A stretch of DNA of 64,000 nt. Source: Candidatus Gastranaerophilales bacterium (GTDB taxonomy: Bacteria; Cyanobacteriota; Vampirovibrionia; Gastranaerophilales; Gastranaerophilaceae). Position numbers and translations under genes: made by a program. Shown piece after piece: positions 42,445 to 53,100 of this stretch. Every line of letters begins with the position of its first letter. The first letter of the stretch is position 1. The DNA lies in assembly GCA_944325105.1 (NCBI GenBank), contig CALUYW010000007.1:1-64000 (forward strand). Direction: 5' to 3'. The notes under the pieces were generated by a model that made no database searches, was not told the origin of the DNA, and saw nothing but the letters and a program-made list of their open reading frames with translations.

Positions 42445-45400
42445 TTTTGAGTTTCTTTATTCGCCCATTTAAAAGACTTAATTGATGTGGTTTTTGATAC
42501 ATTTCCGTTTATTAATACCTGAAAGTCTTTTGATGTAGCATTATAAGATGTAACGCTCAACTGCGGGATTTTTGCAAGGTCATTTTTATTTATGTCTGCA
42601 AAAAGCGGACTTTGCGGTACTACGGATTTTATGGTATCAATAATTGCAATACCTGTCTGAGGAAGTTTATCTACAAGTTTATCAAGCGAGAATGAGCCAA
42701 GAGGACCAAGAACACTCACAACTGTTGAAGATATTCTGCCCAGTACTTTTAAATCGGCATTTTGTGTAAGAAGATTGTACTTGCCTGTAATATATAAGCT
42801 CATATTTGGGCCGGATGATTCAAGGCTTGTGATATTTGCCCAGCCGTTAGCTAATGATATTTTGCCCTCAATTTTCTTAAATTCGCCCGTATTTTTGCTT
42901 GTAACGGCAGATATTGTGTGATTTAGGTTTAAGTTTAACAAACTTTGGGATAGCAAGTTGCCGGCATGTAAGAATCTCTCAAACCTTGCTGCTTCGCCGT
43001 ACTGACCATTTACTATGTCAAATATAACCTGTCCGTTTAAACTTCTCATCTGTTGCTCATAGGTATTGCCTCTAAAGTTTAATTTGGCTATACCGTTAGC
43101 GGTTCCTGACATAATAATTGAACTTCCGCCGACAAAGCAGTTTGCAGCTTTCCTTGCGTTTATGTTTTTGCCTGTGCCGTCAACATTTACTTTTGTATTT
43201 GCAATGTTATAATCAGCGTCAGCAGCGATTTTGCCGTCAGCAAATGTTGCAGCAATATTTGTCAGTTTAACTAAATTATTGTTTAAGGTGAAGTTGAATG
43301 AAATATTTTCTGCGCTTATGTTGCCGGATTTTAATTTTGTAATTTTTCCCATACCTTTTTTAATCGTCAAAGGTACGCTTGGCCCTGCGGTTGTTTGTGT
43401 GTTTGGCATGGACGTCATAAGCTTGATTAAAGCGTCAGAGTCAATGTAAGATGAGCTAAAATCAAGATTGTTTATTGTGGTTGTTTTGGCTAAATTTGAT
43501 GAAATTTCAGCATTTCCTGAAAAATCAGACCCCGCTACCTTTATACCATGTACTCTTGCGTTTATTATTGATTTTTTAAACTCAAGATAAGCGCTTGAGA
43601 TTGTTGTTTTGAACTCTTGCCAGCTTAGGTTTGAAATATCTGCATTGCCTGTTATTTGTGGGTTATACATATTTCCGTTAAGTGCAATATTACATCCTCC
43701 ATCAAGGCTCAATCTACCCATGATAGGCAGGTTGAGAGATAGTTTTTCTTTTGTAACAACATTTATTGGTGATAGGGTTGGAGTTTTTGCATAAATGTTG
43801 TTAATTTTGCCGTTAACTGAGGCTATATTTGCAATTCCTGCTGAGTTAATTAAAAGTGTATCGCCCTTAAGGTTAATATCAGCACTCAGCCTATTTTGCT
43901 GTCCTTTTAAGTTTTTAATCTCTATAATGCTTATGTAGTTTTGCGGATTTGATGTAACATCGGCAAGAATTTTTATATTATCGGGTTTGCCGTTAAGTGT
44001 TACTTCAAAAGGCATTTGCCCTGCACGAGTCACGTATTTTTTATTTTGTGCGGGTATAAAAGTTAAGATTGTTTCGGGGTTGATTTTTCCGTTTAATTTA
44101 GCAGACATATCGGGTTTTGTCATGTAGTCTTTGAGTGAGCCTGAAACTATGGTAGAGCTGCCGTGCAAATTTAACGCAAACGGCTGAATTGTAATATCTT
44201 TTGAATTAGCCTCAAGAGTGCATTTTGCCGCGCTTATGTTAAAAGTTGGGTTTTTAAGGTTAGCACTAAAGTTTTTAGCATCAATATTTGCGATAAAATC
44301 TTTTTTATTTTTTTCATCAATTTTGGCTACAATAGAAGCTTTTGTTAGTGTTATCGGGGCATTGAGGCTTTTAATCAGTAATGACAGGTTGTTAAGCTCA
44401 ATATTTGCAACGGGAATAATATTTTTGAGGTCTCCTTTTACGTCAAGCAGAATATTTACCGTGCCCGCCCTAAAAGAGTAGTCTTTAATGTCTTTTTCTT
44501 TAATGAAGCCAAGTCCTGTTGCGAGTTTTACTATGTCTGATATTTTTAGCGGGTCAGATTTTACTTTTAAATCAAGATTGGTTTTTGTATCTATAGTGCC
44601 TGATAGTGCAAATTTTGAGCCGTTAAGATATGCGCCTGTGTCTTTTATATTTATTTTATTGTCGCTAAAGTCAAGGTATGAGGTGATTTTATCAAGTACT
44701 ACATTTGCAGACGGATATTTAATAACTCCGTCTGTAAGTTCGAGTGTACCTTGAGATTTTACGGTTTTAAAATTGCTTTGCAGGTTAAAGTCGCATTTTA
44801 TAATGCCTGATGCATTTATAAGTGCAAGAGAATTTTTAATATTTAGCATACTAAGTACAGATTGGCTCAGAGTCTTTATGTTTGCTAAATCAAGCTTATC
44901 GGTTTTAATGTCCAGATTAATTGAAGATTTTTTGCCTGACTTATAGGTATTGTTTGTGCTTATGTATTCGTCTTCTGAAATATATATTCTTGATTGTGTT
45001 TTAACGGTATTTTTGTCAAATTTTGTGCGAATTGAGCTTTCGGGCAGCTGCTTGCCGTTTATTTTTATAGTAACTTTATCAATATTGGCGTAGCCCTTGG
45101 CGTTGAAGTTTTCCGAGGGGTCAGAAATTTTTAAATCCACATCAATTTTTGACCTGAGTGAAAATAAATCCATTCCCACAAAGGGGTTAAAATTAAATTT
45201 AAAATCATTTAATGTTTGATTTTGGGTTTCATTATCCTGTGCTATTTGAGGGAGTTTTGTTTGAAAATTTATATTAAAGTCTGCAAAATTTTCATCCAAG
45301 CCTTCTCTTTTAATGTAGCCTGTTGTTTTGATTTTTAGCGGGCCTTTTAGAGTTGAGAGAGAAATCTGCGAGTCGTTTGCCTCAAGAATGTAGTTTTTAG

Positions 45401-45956
45401 AGATGTTTTCATCCCAAAGGCTTAGTTTAATTTTTTGTGCTATTACATTTATATTTCTGAGTTCAAGCGCAAAATTGCTCTTTTTTTCTTCTTCCTTGGG
45501 CTCAGGCAGATTATTTACGGTATTTAAAATGTATTTTTCAAGTGCATAGTTTTTATCTTTTGTAAAAACAAGCTTCATTTGCGCTTCTTTTACAAATATT
45601 TTGTCTAAATTAAGATGCCCAAAGATTAAAGTCGGCAGATTCAGCTCCAGAGAGGGTGACAAAAGGTTTATAAAATCTGTATCATCATCATACTTAAGTG
45701 AAATATTATCAGCTTGAATCTTTATTCCTAAATTCCAGGTTGTTTTAAGCTTTGGATTATCAAGGGCGAGTTTAAAACCGCTTATTTTTTCAACCTGTTC
45801 GTTTATTTGCGGAGTGAAGTTATTTATATTTATTGCATTTGGTAAAATAAACAAAAAAGCCGCATATAGCAGCGCTGCAAAAGAAACAATAATTATGGAG
45901 AATGTTTTTATGTAACCAAACAATTTCGGGTCATTTTTGATTTTTTTAAAAATCAT
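42441..45956 (-). CDS. AsmA/TamB-like large envelope protein
   Basis: A protein of about 1171 residues. A short cytoplasmic N-terminus and one membrane helix (about 18-40) are followed by an AsmA-type start (INNFTPQINEQVEKISGFKL), then about 1000 residues of repeated beta-strands and a C-terminal AsmA_2-like segment (TGEFKKIEGKISL ... NADLKVLGRIS). Relatives (AsmA, TamB, YhdP) form periplasmic lipid-binding grooves that bridge the two membranes. ATG 45956 after GGAGG is the clear start. It follows two exbD genes at once, so it belongs to the ExbB-ExbD transcript. Confidence 0.82.
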   Translation of the reverse strand: MIFKKIKNDPKLFGYIKTFSIIIVSFAALLYAAFLFILPNAININNFTPQINEQVEKISGFKLALDNPKLKTTWNLGIKIQADNISLKYDDDTDFINLLSPSLELNLPTLIFGHLNLDKIFVKEAQMKLVFTKDKNYALEKYILNTVNNLPEPKEEEKKSNFALELRNINVIAQKIKLSLWDENISKNYILEANDSQISLSTLKGPLKIKTTGYIKREGLDENFADFNINFQTKLPQIAQDNETQNQTLNDFKFNFNPFVGMDLFSLRSKIDVDLKISDPSENFNAKGYANIDKVTIKINGKQLPESSIRTKFDKNTVKTQSRIYISEDEYISTNNTYKSGKKSSINLDIKTDKLDLANIKTLSQSVLSMLNIKNSLALINASGIIKCDFNLQSNFKTVKSQGTLELTDGVIKYPSANVVLDKITSYLDFSDNKINIKDTGAYLNGSKFALSGTIDTKTNLDLKVKSDPLKISDIVKLATGLGFIKEKDIKDYSFRAGTVNILLDVKGDLKNIIPVANIELNNLSLLIKSLNAPITLTKASIVAKIDEKNKKDFIANIDAKNFSANLKNPTFNISAAKCTLEANSKDITIQPFALNLHGSSTIVSGSLKDYMTKPDMSAKLNGKINPETILTFIPAQNKKYVTRAGQMPFEVTLNGKPDNIKILADVTSNPQNYISIIEIKNLKGQQNRLSADINLKGDTLLINSAGIANIASVNGKINNIYAKTPTLSPINVVTKEKLSLNLPIMGRLSLDGGCNIALNGNMYNPQITGNADISNLSWQEFKTTISSAYLEFKKSIINARVHGIKVAGSDFSGNAEISSNLAKTTTINNLDFSSSYIDSDALIKLMTSMPNTQTTAGPSVPLTIKKGMGKITKLKSGNISAENISFNFTLNNNLVKLTNIAATFADGKIAADADYNIANTKVNVDGTGKNINARKAANCFVGGSSIIMSGTANGIAKLNFRGNTYEQQMRSLNGQVIFDIVNGQYGEAARFERFLHAGNLLSQSLLNLNLNHTISAVTSKNTGEFKKIEGKISLANGWANITSLESSGPNMSLYITGKYNLLTQNADLKVLGRISSTVVSVLGPLGSFSLDKLVDKLPQTGIAIIDTIKSVVPQSPLFADINKNDLAKIPQLSVTSYNATSKDFQVLINGNVSKTTSIKSFKWANKETQN

Positions 45957-45980
45957 ATTCAATCCTCCAAAATTTGCCAA

Positions 45981-46367
45981 TTATATTTCTGTTATGGATA
46001 TACTTTTAACACCTGCATTTCTTGCGGTATCCATAAGTTTTACAACACAACCGTGCTGGCTGTCACCTTCTGCCTCAATCATAAGACCGTCGCTAAGGGT
46101 TGCTGATTTTTCTTTTATAGTGTTAAACAGGTCGTTTTCAGTAATTTCTTGACCATCTATGTAGTATTTATTGTCTGCAGTCACTGTAACGGTTAGGATT
46201 TTATTATCTTTAGGTGTATCTTGGGTTTTTTCAATATAATCAGGAATTGCAAGGTTTAACCCCTGTTGGTCGAGCATGGGCGCTATAACCATCATAATGA
46301 TTAAAAGCACAAGAAAAATATCCGTAAGCGGTGTTATATTGATTTCATTAAATGTCTGTCTTCTCAT
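45981..46367 (-). CDS. ExbD/TolR-type proton channel subunit (second copy)
   Basis: A 128-residue bitopic protein. It has a short cytoplasmic N-terminus with NEINITPLTDIFLVLLIIMMV, including the membrane Asp that carries protons, and a periplasmic alpha/beta domain (about 40-128). It works with an ExbB/TolQ pentamer. Its start overlaps the stop of the first ExbD gene by one base. The two ExbD copies are nearly identical in the membrane segment but diverged in the periplasm. Confidence 0.9.
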   Translation of the reverse strand: MRRQTFNEINITPLTDIFLVLLIIMMVIAPMLDQQGLNLAIPDYIEKTQDTPKDNKILTVTVTADNKYYIDGQEITENDLFNTIKEKSATLSDGLMIEAEGDSQHGCVVKLMDTARNAGVKSISITEI

Positions 46368-46819
46368 TATTCTTCACCGTTTTCCTTTAATTCTTTCTGT
46401 TCTTTTTTGCTCAGCGGTTCGCCTGCAACTACAAGCTTTTCAAAACCTGCATTTTGAGCACTTCTCATTATTTTCATAATATCGGAACTTTTTGCTTTTT
46501 CGTCAGCTTTTACAACAACCTCTTTTTTATCAAGGTTGGCGATTAATGTCGCAAGGTCACCCTCGAGCTTTTCTTCGTCCGTTCTCTCGCCGTTTAGAAA
46601 CATCTCGCCCTCTTTGGTAAGTGATACGGTGGCATTTTTTTCCTCAATGCTCACGCCCGAGTTTATTTCAGGAATTACAATATTTTTATCAAGTGACTGA
46701 AAGCTTGGTGCAATAACCATCATGATGATTAAAAGCACAAGAAAAATATCTGTTAATGGTGTGATATTTATTTCGTTAAATACCGGTTTTTTACCGTCAG
46801 CATTGAGTTTGATTGCCAT
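46367..46819 (-). CDS. ExbD/TolR-type proton channel subunit (first copy)
   Basis: A 150-residue protein with the same FNEINITPLTDIFLVLLIIM membrane segment as its neighbour, preceded by a longer basic N-terminus (MAIKLNADGKK). The periplasmic domain ends in an acidic tail. Two different ExbD subunits next to one ExbB suggest a mixed channel or two alternative ones. It lies 12 bases after the ExbB gene. Confidence 0.9.
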   Translation of the reverse strand: MAIKLNADGKKPVFNEINITPLTDIFLVLLIIMMVIAPSFQSLDKNIVIPEINSGVSIEEKNATVSLTKEGEMFLNGERTDEEKLEGDLATLIANLDKKEVVVKADEKAKSSDIMKIMRSAQNAGFEKLVVAGEPLSKKEQKELKENGEE

Positions 46820-46831
46820 TTTTACCTCAAA

Positions 46832-47479
46832 TTATAGGGCTATTGTACCTGATTCGTCCACTTTAACTTCTTCATCGGAGTCAATGAAGCTTAAAAATAC
46901 GAGTTTAATTAATTTAAAATCACTTTCGAAGCGAGAAACTACGGTCTGGAAGTAGTTGTACAATACAACCGCAACGATTGCGACGCCAAGACCAAAGGCT
47001 GTAGCAATAAGGGCTGAAGCGATACCTGTTGCAACTGCAGCAGATTGGTTACCTTGAACTGCCAAATCTTGGAAAGTGTACAGGATACGAACAACCGTAC
47101 CGAACAAACCTAAGAACGGAGCTACACCGCCGACTGTTCCAAGGATAGTCAAGCCCTTTTCAAGTTTTCTTGTTGCAAGACTTGATGAGATATCATATGC
47201 TCTTGAGAAACCTGAGCGTTGTTCTGTGTAAATTCTAAGACCTTCATCAACCATTTCACTTATAATACCGCCAAGCTGAACAGAGGCTCTTTGTGCTGCG
47301 CCAATGTTATTTTTGACAAGTGCTTTTTGAAGTGTTTGAATAAATTCGCCGATGTTGCGGTCGTTTTTCTTGTAGTAGCAAAATCTGTTGATTGCAACTG
47401 CGATTGTAAGAATTGAGCAAATGAATATGGGGGTAAGTACCGGCCAATCCATTTTAATTGATTCTAAAAAAAGTTCCAT
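46832..47479 (-). CDS. ExbB/TolQ/MotA-family proton channel protein
   Basis: A 215-residue polytopic protein with three membrane helices (about 15-32, 115-140, 150-175). It has the family LGTVGGVAPFLGLFGTVVRI and GIASALIATAFGLGVAIVAV segments that line the proton path. It drives ExbD and a TonB-like arm with the proton motive force. GAGG precedes the ATG. It follows the TonB-like gene by 24 bases. Confidence 0.93.
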   Translation of the reverse strand: MELFLESIKMDWPVLTPIFICSILTIAVAINRFCYYKKNDRNIGEFIQTLQKALVKNNIGAAQRASVQLGGIISEMVDEGLRIYTEQRSGFSRAYDISSSLATRKLEKGLTILGTVGGVAPFLGLFGTVVRILYTFQDLAVQGNQSAAVATGIASALIATAFGLGVAIVAVVLYNYFQTVVSRFESDFKLIKLVFLSFIDSDEEVKVDESGTIAL

Positions 47480-47503
47480 AGTTATATCCTCATTTTTCTG
47501 TTT

Positions 47504-48685
47504 TTATCTATAACTTGCGCCAAGCACGTTGTAGTCAAACGTGAAGTCTATTTCTATACTGTTTCCTTTATATTCGGGAGGAAGCGGTTTAAAGGGAGCA
47601 GTAAGTTCGACCGCTGCCCTTGCTGCAGCGTCAGAGAGTGGCTGACCTGAGCTTTTTATTGTTTGAATTGAAAGTAGTCTGCCGTCACGTCCTATCTTAA
47701 ACAATAGTACAACGCGCTTACTCTGGTCACCTTTCGGAGGGTTCCAATTTCTTTTAATTCTTGCCTCAAGGTCGCGCATATACGGACCCCAGTTGGGTTG
47801 TTTAATTGCATCAATTCCTGGAGGGCCTGACGGGTTGCCAGGGCCGGGGTTGCCTACGTTGCCACCTGAGTATCCCGAGCCTCTTGAGCCTGATGACCCT
47901 CTTGAGGCCGATGAGCCTGAAGATGAGCCTTTAGATGCTGAAAACTGGGGTGCGGGCATTCCTGAACGACCTGTTCCGCTTGATGAGCCGCCTGAGGCGC
48001 TACTCGAGCCTGATTTAGAACCATACGTGGGCGCAGGGCCAACAGGTGCTGTGCTTTTGGGCACTGCTATAGAAAACGGACTCTTTGGCACTTGTGAAAG
48101 CTTTGGAGCCTGTGCCTTAGGCGGTGTTAAAGATGGTTTAAAACTCGGTTTAAAGCTCGGAGATGGAGCTTTAACAGGCTGCGGTTTGGCGGGAGCCTTC
48201 TGTACAGGCTTTTGTGTTACCTGTTTTGTAACAGTTTTTTGCGGTGCAGGTGCTTGTTTTTTTGGTTGCTGCACTTTTTTGGGTGCGGAAGAAGGGGAAG
48301 CTACGGATTTTTTAGTAGCTTTTGAAGGAGCGCTCGGCATTGATACAACCCTTTTTGGGTCATGTTTCCCGCCTGCCCTTGAATTTTTATCCGAGCGATA
48401 TTTAGTATTTTTGTTTATAGGCATTGCTTCGTTTTGAGTTATTACAAACTCAATATCTCTCGGTTTCATTTGTGGTTTTTGGATTAAATTCAAGCTGATT
48501 GCATAAGCTATAAGCGCCCAGATGATAAAAAACACAAGCGGATGAAGTATAGCAGAAAGTAAAAGAGAATTTCTCATAGATACTTCGTCGCTATGGTCAT
48601 CAAACATATTAGGAAGTGTTTTCATTTCACTATCTAATGTGTCGTCAAAATCGTCGATATTAAATCTGTTTCTAAGTTGTGTCAT
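47504..48685 (-). CDS. TonB/TolA-like energy-transducing protein
   Basis: A 393-residue protein. A 45-residue cytoplasmic acidic region is followed by one membrane helix (about 42-66) and a long Pro/Lys/Ser/Gly-rich periplasmic arm (about 95-285, with SSGSSASRGSSGSRG-type repeats). The C-terminal TonB/TolA-fold domain (about 300-393) has YMRDLEARIKRNWNPP and VVLLFKIGRDGRLLSIQTIK. It should transmit ExbB-ExbD motion to the outer membrane. First gene of the module. Confidence 0.85.
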   Translation of the reverse strand: MTQLRNRFNIDDFDDTLDSEMKTLPNMFDDHSDEVSMRNSLLLSAILHPLVFFIIWALIAYAISLNLIQKPQMKPRDIEFVITQNEAMPINKNTKYRSDKNSRAGGKHDPKRVVSMPSAPSKATKKSVASPSSAPKKVQQPKKQAPAPQKTVTKQVTQKPVQKAPAKPQPVKAPSPSFKPSFKPSLTPPKAQAPKLSQVPKSPFSIAVPKSTAPVGPAPTYGSKSGSSSASGGSSSGTGRSGMPAPQFSASKGSSSGSSASRGSSGSRGSGYSGGNVGNPGPGNPSGPPGIDAIKQPNWGPYMRDLEARIKRNWNPPKGDQSKRVVLLFKIGRDGRLLSIQTIKSSGQPLSDAAARAAVELTAPFKPLPPEYKGNSIEIDFTFDYNVLGASYR

Positions 48686-48763
48686 ATTTTCTCGTTTATT
48701 GTACTTTTGGATTAATTGTCGGATAAAATATTTTAAAATAAATTAGCCGATTTACTACTTTTA

Positions 48764-49468
48764 CTAGTAGCCGTTTGGTGCACTTATTGTGACGGGTTGA
48801 TCAAAGTAAAGCTCAATTGTTGCGTTAGCGGGTATTTCAACATCTTCGCCGGATTGTCTTGCTGCGTTAAGGAGTCCGAGACCGCCGCCTACTGCAGTGC
48901 CGTAAACCGCACCTTTGCCAACTTCACCACCTGATAGCGGGCCCATTACAGTTCCCAATATAGCTCCTCCTGCAGCCCCTATTGCTGCGTTTTTGCCATA
49001 ATCTTTGGCGCTGTCTACTGTGGCACCACCTTTTAAAATACCGCTGCCGTCAGTTGTGGCAACTGTTGCGCTTATTGGAATGTTATAGCCCTGAGGTGTT
49101 CTAATGTTCGTAAAGCGGATTTGAATTTGCCCGTTTCTGTTACCTATTCCTGCTTTTTTGCACTTAACTATCGTGCCGCTTACACTTGAGCCTGCTGGTG
49201 CTATTTTTGTCGAATTATAAATAAAATCTTTATCTAAGGTTGCAAAAACACTCATACCTTCGCTTGAGGTCTGAGAATTTAGTGCTTGTGATAAAACTGC
49301 ACTTGTTTTTGTGCCCATAGGGATGAAGACAACATTACCTTTAAGTGAGTTGTATTGCTTGTTTGAAACATCATAAGAATAGTTTGAAGCAGCGTATGAA
49401 GTGCTAAAACAAAGTATACAAGAAGTAAGTAGTGTAAAGCACACGCCTTTTTTAAATATATTTCCCAT
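48764..49468 (-). CDS. secreted beta-rich protein with glycine zipper (VirB10/TrbI-like C-terminus)
   Basis: A 234-residue exported protein. The signal sequence is MGNIFKKGVCFTLLTSCIL with cleavage after SYA. A beta-rich domain has LDKDFIYNSTKIAPAGSSVSG and IPISATVAT, then a Gly zipper AIGAAGGAILGTVMG (about 165-180) and a C-terminal EIPANATIELYFDQPV. The order recalls the outer-membrane part of VirB10/TrbI-type proteins, but no other secretion gene is near. ATG 49468 is set by AGGAGGA. It is downstream of the 50093 gene on the same strand. Confidence 0.72.
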   Translation of the reverse strand: MGNIFKKGVCFTLLTSCILCFSTSYAASNYSYDVSNKQYNSLKGNVVFIPMGTKTSAVLSQALNSQTSSEGMSVFATLDKDFIYNSTKIAPAGSSVSGTIVKCKKAGIGNRNGQIQIRFTNIRTPQGYNIPISATVATTDGSGILKGGATVDSAKDYGKNAAIGAAGGAILGTVMGPLSGGEVGKGAVYGTAVGGGLGLLNAARQSGEDVEIPANATIELYFDQPVTISAPNGY

Positions 49469-49532
49469 GTCTCCTCCTTTTTTTAATATACAATATAAAT
49501 TTTGATAGTAAAGTTTAATAAATTGTAAAAAG

Positions 49533-50093
49533 CTAAAATCTTTCTTCACTATAGTATGATTTATCTAAAATTATAAACAATTTTTGCCCTGGTGTAACCC
49601 CTCTGTGCTGACCATACTCGTATTCTCCGCTCGGAACCCACTGTGTTGTGCCTGACCAGTGCCATCTCGACTGGTATGGATGCGCCATTTTGTTATACGA
49701 AGCAGGAGGTGCAAGTTCTCCGCCTATTATATCGCTTGTTCCGTTGCTTATTCTGCCTTCAAATTCTTTTGTTGTACCGTCCGGTAGAATAATATGGGTA
49801 ATTTTGAAGCTGATAGCAGCATTAATCCCTTTTACAGGCATTTTTAACATGCTTACGAAACCAACAAAAACTGAGTTTTTGGGTACAATATTGGTCTCAT
49901 TTACCCAAACGTCTGCAGGTGATACAAAATACACCCTGTCACCTTCTTGCAGTGTTTCTGTTGAGAGTACTTTTTTTGCATTAACAAGTACAAAAGCGCC
50001 CTTATCAAGCTTTACCATATTCTGAGCATTAACTGATAAGATTGATATAAATACCGCTAGGGCGGCTATTGCAAAAGCAACTATTCTTTTCAT
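49533..50093 (-). CDS. secreted beta-rich protein, unknown function
   Basis: A 186-residue exported protein with signal peptide MKRIVAFAIAALAVFISILS (cleavage near VNA). A beta domain follows (TLQEGDRVYFVSPADVWVN, NIVPKNSVFVGFVSMLKMP) and a Trp/His/Tyr-rich loop (RWHWSGTTQWVPSGEYEYG). The pattern 'NIVPKNSVFVGFV' parallels 'KIAPAGSSVSGTIV' of the next gene, suggesting distant relatives. A TAATAT box lies seven bases before the ATG, so the start may be leaderless. Confidence 0.7.
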   Translation of the reverse strand: MKRIVAFAIAALAVFISILSVNAQNMVKLDKGAFVLVNAKKVLSTETLQEGDRVYFVSPADVWVNETNIVPKNSVFVGFVSMLKMPVKGINAAISFKITHIILPDGTTKEFEGRISNGTSDIIGGELAPPASYNKMAHPYQSRWHWSGTTQWVPSGEYEYGQHRGVTPGQKLFIILDKSYYSEERF

Positions 50094-50154
50094 AATTATA
50101 ATATTAAGCTATTTTTTCACTTTTGCAAAAAGAAATTAATAAATATGAAGAATT

Positions 50155-50183
50155 TTTACTGTATTAAATTTACAATATATAAT
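50155..50183 (+). promoter_or_regulatory. promoter of the second AsmA/TamB-like gene, leaderless start
   Basis: TTTACT (50155-50160), 17 bases, TATAAT (50178-50183), then seven bases to the ATG at 50191. No ribosome-binding sequence is present. Confidence 0.55.
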
Positions 50184-50190
50184 TATTACC

Positions 50191-53100
50191 ATGGTTTTTT
50201 GGCTTAAAAACAATTTAAAAAAGATTTTAACAACACTTGGGGTTTTTGTAACCCTTATCTTTGTTCTTTATTTATCTTTGGGTTTTCTTATTACCTCTTT
50301 TTTGGATGTTGAAAAAATACAATCATATGCTAAAAAAACTACCGGACTTGATATTATCATTGAAAACCCTGCTATTAAGACCATGCCTGACTTGTCGCTT
50401 GTTATTAAGGCAAATGAACTTAAAGTGGGCATAAAAAGCGAGAATAAAGTTTTCTTTGTTGCAAGCAAACCTAACTTAAGAGCAAGGGTTCTTCCTTTTT
50501 TACTTAAAAAGTTATCTGTAGCGGAGTTTGAGTCTGATAATATCAAAATTAATATATCAAGAGATAAAAATTCTGTTTTTGATTTTGAAAAATATTTACC
50601 AAAAGAGGTAAAAACTCCCCTTAAACTAAGTTTTGCCAATACAAAAGTAAACGTAAACAAGGCCAATGTAGAATTTTTAGATTATAAACAGTCTAAAAAA
50701 ATACTCTTAAACTCTGACAATTTTAGAGTTTTTGAATATTCAGATGGCAAAAAAATAAACTCAAATATTAGTGCTTTACTTAAAATCTGTGACTTAAACA
50801 CAGATGCGTGTAATGTTTCGAATTTATCTTTAAAATCAGACTTAAAACTGCCTTTAATCAAACACATTGATGAGGATAAAACCTACATTGATTTATCTTT
50901 TGGCGACTTTTCTCTATCTTCAATAAGCCCTTATGTAGAGGAATTTTCTCCGGTTAAATTTAAAAAAATTAGCGGCAATGTTTCGCTTGATATAAAGAAG
51001 AACAGTGGTATTTACTTGGCAAATACTAAAACAAAATCTATTGATATTGAATTTCTATATAATGGCAAAAAAAGTAATTTCCTGTTGGAGGGAATTTCAA
51101 ACGGAGTATTTAAGGCTAAATTTGAAGATGACAAAGTACTTATTTCTGATTCATCTTTTGTATCAGATGGCATAAATACCGAGTTTTCAGGCGAGATAAA
51201 AAAATACAAAACAAAAAAACCTGTGCCAAATCTTGATATAAAAATTAATAACAGTGACTTTTTAAAACTTGTGCAACTTATACCGGCAGGGTTTGTCGTC
51301 TATAAAACAGATGTAATTAATGAGCTTATAAAAGCTCGTCCCTACGCCAGAGTTGAGGGAGGGTTAAATATCTCAAAAAACTTTACAACACCTGATGTTG
51401 TAGGAAGTTTAAAGATTTTTGATATTTATCTGTTTAAAAAGCCTGTAGGTTTTGCACCTGCTGTTGCCCTGTGTGATTTTATAGGCGATAAGGTAAAAGT
51501 GGACGTCAGAGTTGATGCTCCAAATTCTCAATATGTAAAAGTCAAAGGTGTATCAGAGCTCTACGGCAGACAATCGGGTGAATATGACATTGTATCTTCT
51601 GAAAATGTAAATCTGGCTTTTGCTCATAAGTATCTTATTCCTGTTCAAAGAGTAATCGGCTTTAAACTTGGCCCACTTCCTTTTATGAAAATTGACGGCA
51701 GCGGCAAAATTCATATTGTTGCAAAAGGAACAATTTATGACGCCGTTGTTGACGGTAAGTTCTTTGGTAAAAACATAAAAGCCTCTTTAGATGGGCTAAA
51801 TGCTCCTTTGTCTGAGGGAAAAATCGAGCTTGATTTTAAAGGCAAAGTAATAAATATTGTAGATACTTCCGCAAAAATCTTTGACGGCATGTTTTTAATT
51901 TCAGGTTTTGCTGATGATTATGGAAATATTAATATAAAATCAGATGTAAAAAATGTTTCCGCTAACAGTCTGCTTGCAGCTGCAAAAATAAGTGAAATTA
52001 TAAAGCCAAGGACAGGTGATTTATCAAAAATAAAAAGCGCAACAGGTAAGTGTGACCTTACTGTTATTTTAAAAGGAAAGGCAAAAAGCCTTGAGGGACT
52101 TGATTTTCTTGATGATATTTTACCTGTGGGTAATATAGTATTTAAAAACGTCGGCGCGATTATTTATCCGAATATTAAAATGTCATCGACTAACGGGCAA
52201 GTTGTTTTTGACAAGGATTATAAAATTAATCTAAAAACTGTTTACAAAAATTCTCCGGTGACGGTTAATGGTACTTTGACGCCTAATAAGTCGGATTTGT
52301 CCGATAAAAATGCAAAGGTCAAAGTTGATATTGTATCTAATGCAGAGAAAATGCGCTATAGTGATATTTTAGAGTTTGTGCGCGAGCAAAATTACTTCGA
52401 CGATAAAAACCTAAGGTTTGCAATAAATAATCTCCCCTTGGGCGCAATTGATTTTATTTTTAATACAAAGATTGCAGCTAAGGGTACAATTCCTGTGCAG
52501 TTTAGCATGAAGGATTTATCCAAGCTTTCTCTTGACGGCTCTTTTGTGCCTCTAAATAGTGAACTTTCAAAAAATATAAGCTTTAAAGGTGGCATATATA
52601 AAATTGAAAAACAAAAGATAAAAGTACAAAATTCAAATATTTCCGTGTTTAACTCAAATATATATTCTAACGGCACGATTGAAAATATATTCTCTAAACC
52701 CCAGGTTAATATTGCCCTTAGAGCACAATCGGTTCCTATGAGTAATTTGGGTGGCATGTCAGGGTATACAAACATTGCTTTCTTTAAGTCTTTATTATCT
52801 GATTTTACGGATTATAAAGGTAGTGTAAATCTGGATGTAAATATTAGAAAAAATGTTCCAAAGGGACATATTTCTTTTAATAATGTTAGTGCGTACAATT
52901 CCAAGCAAGAGCTTTCCTTGGTTCTTAAAAGTGGCTTGATAAAGTTTTCAGGCAATAAACTTTTAATAGATGCGCTTAATTTTTCGTACGGAAATACCCC
53001 GTTGTATTTTAATGCAATTGTTCAGAACTATCTTAGCAAACACCCTGCTTTTAGTGCAACATTTACGACTAATATTGACGAAGTAGCGGCAGATAAGCTT

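Noticed and set aside
47793-48437. 214-codon plus-strand frame opposite the TonB-like gene
   Set aside because: It is the complement of the Pro/Ser/Gly-rich arm, giving Gly/Leu/Pro/Glu monotony, with no start signal. The minus-strand frame has the TonB domain.
48764-49468. Type IV secretion system
   Set aside because: Only a weak VirB10/TrbI-like resemblance; no VirB4, VirB6, VirB9 or coupling ATPase is present.
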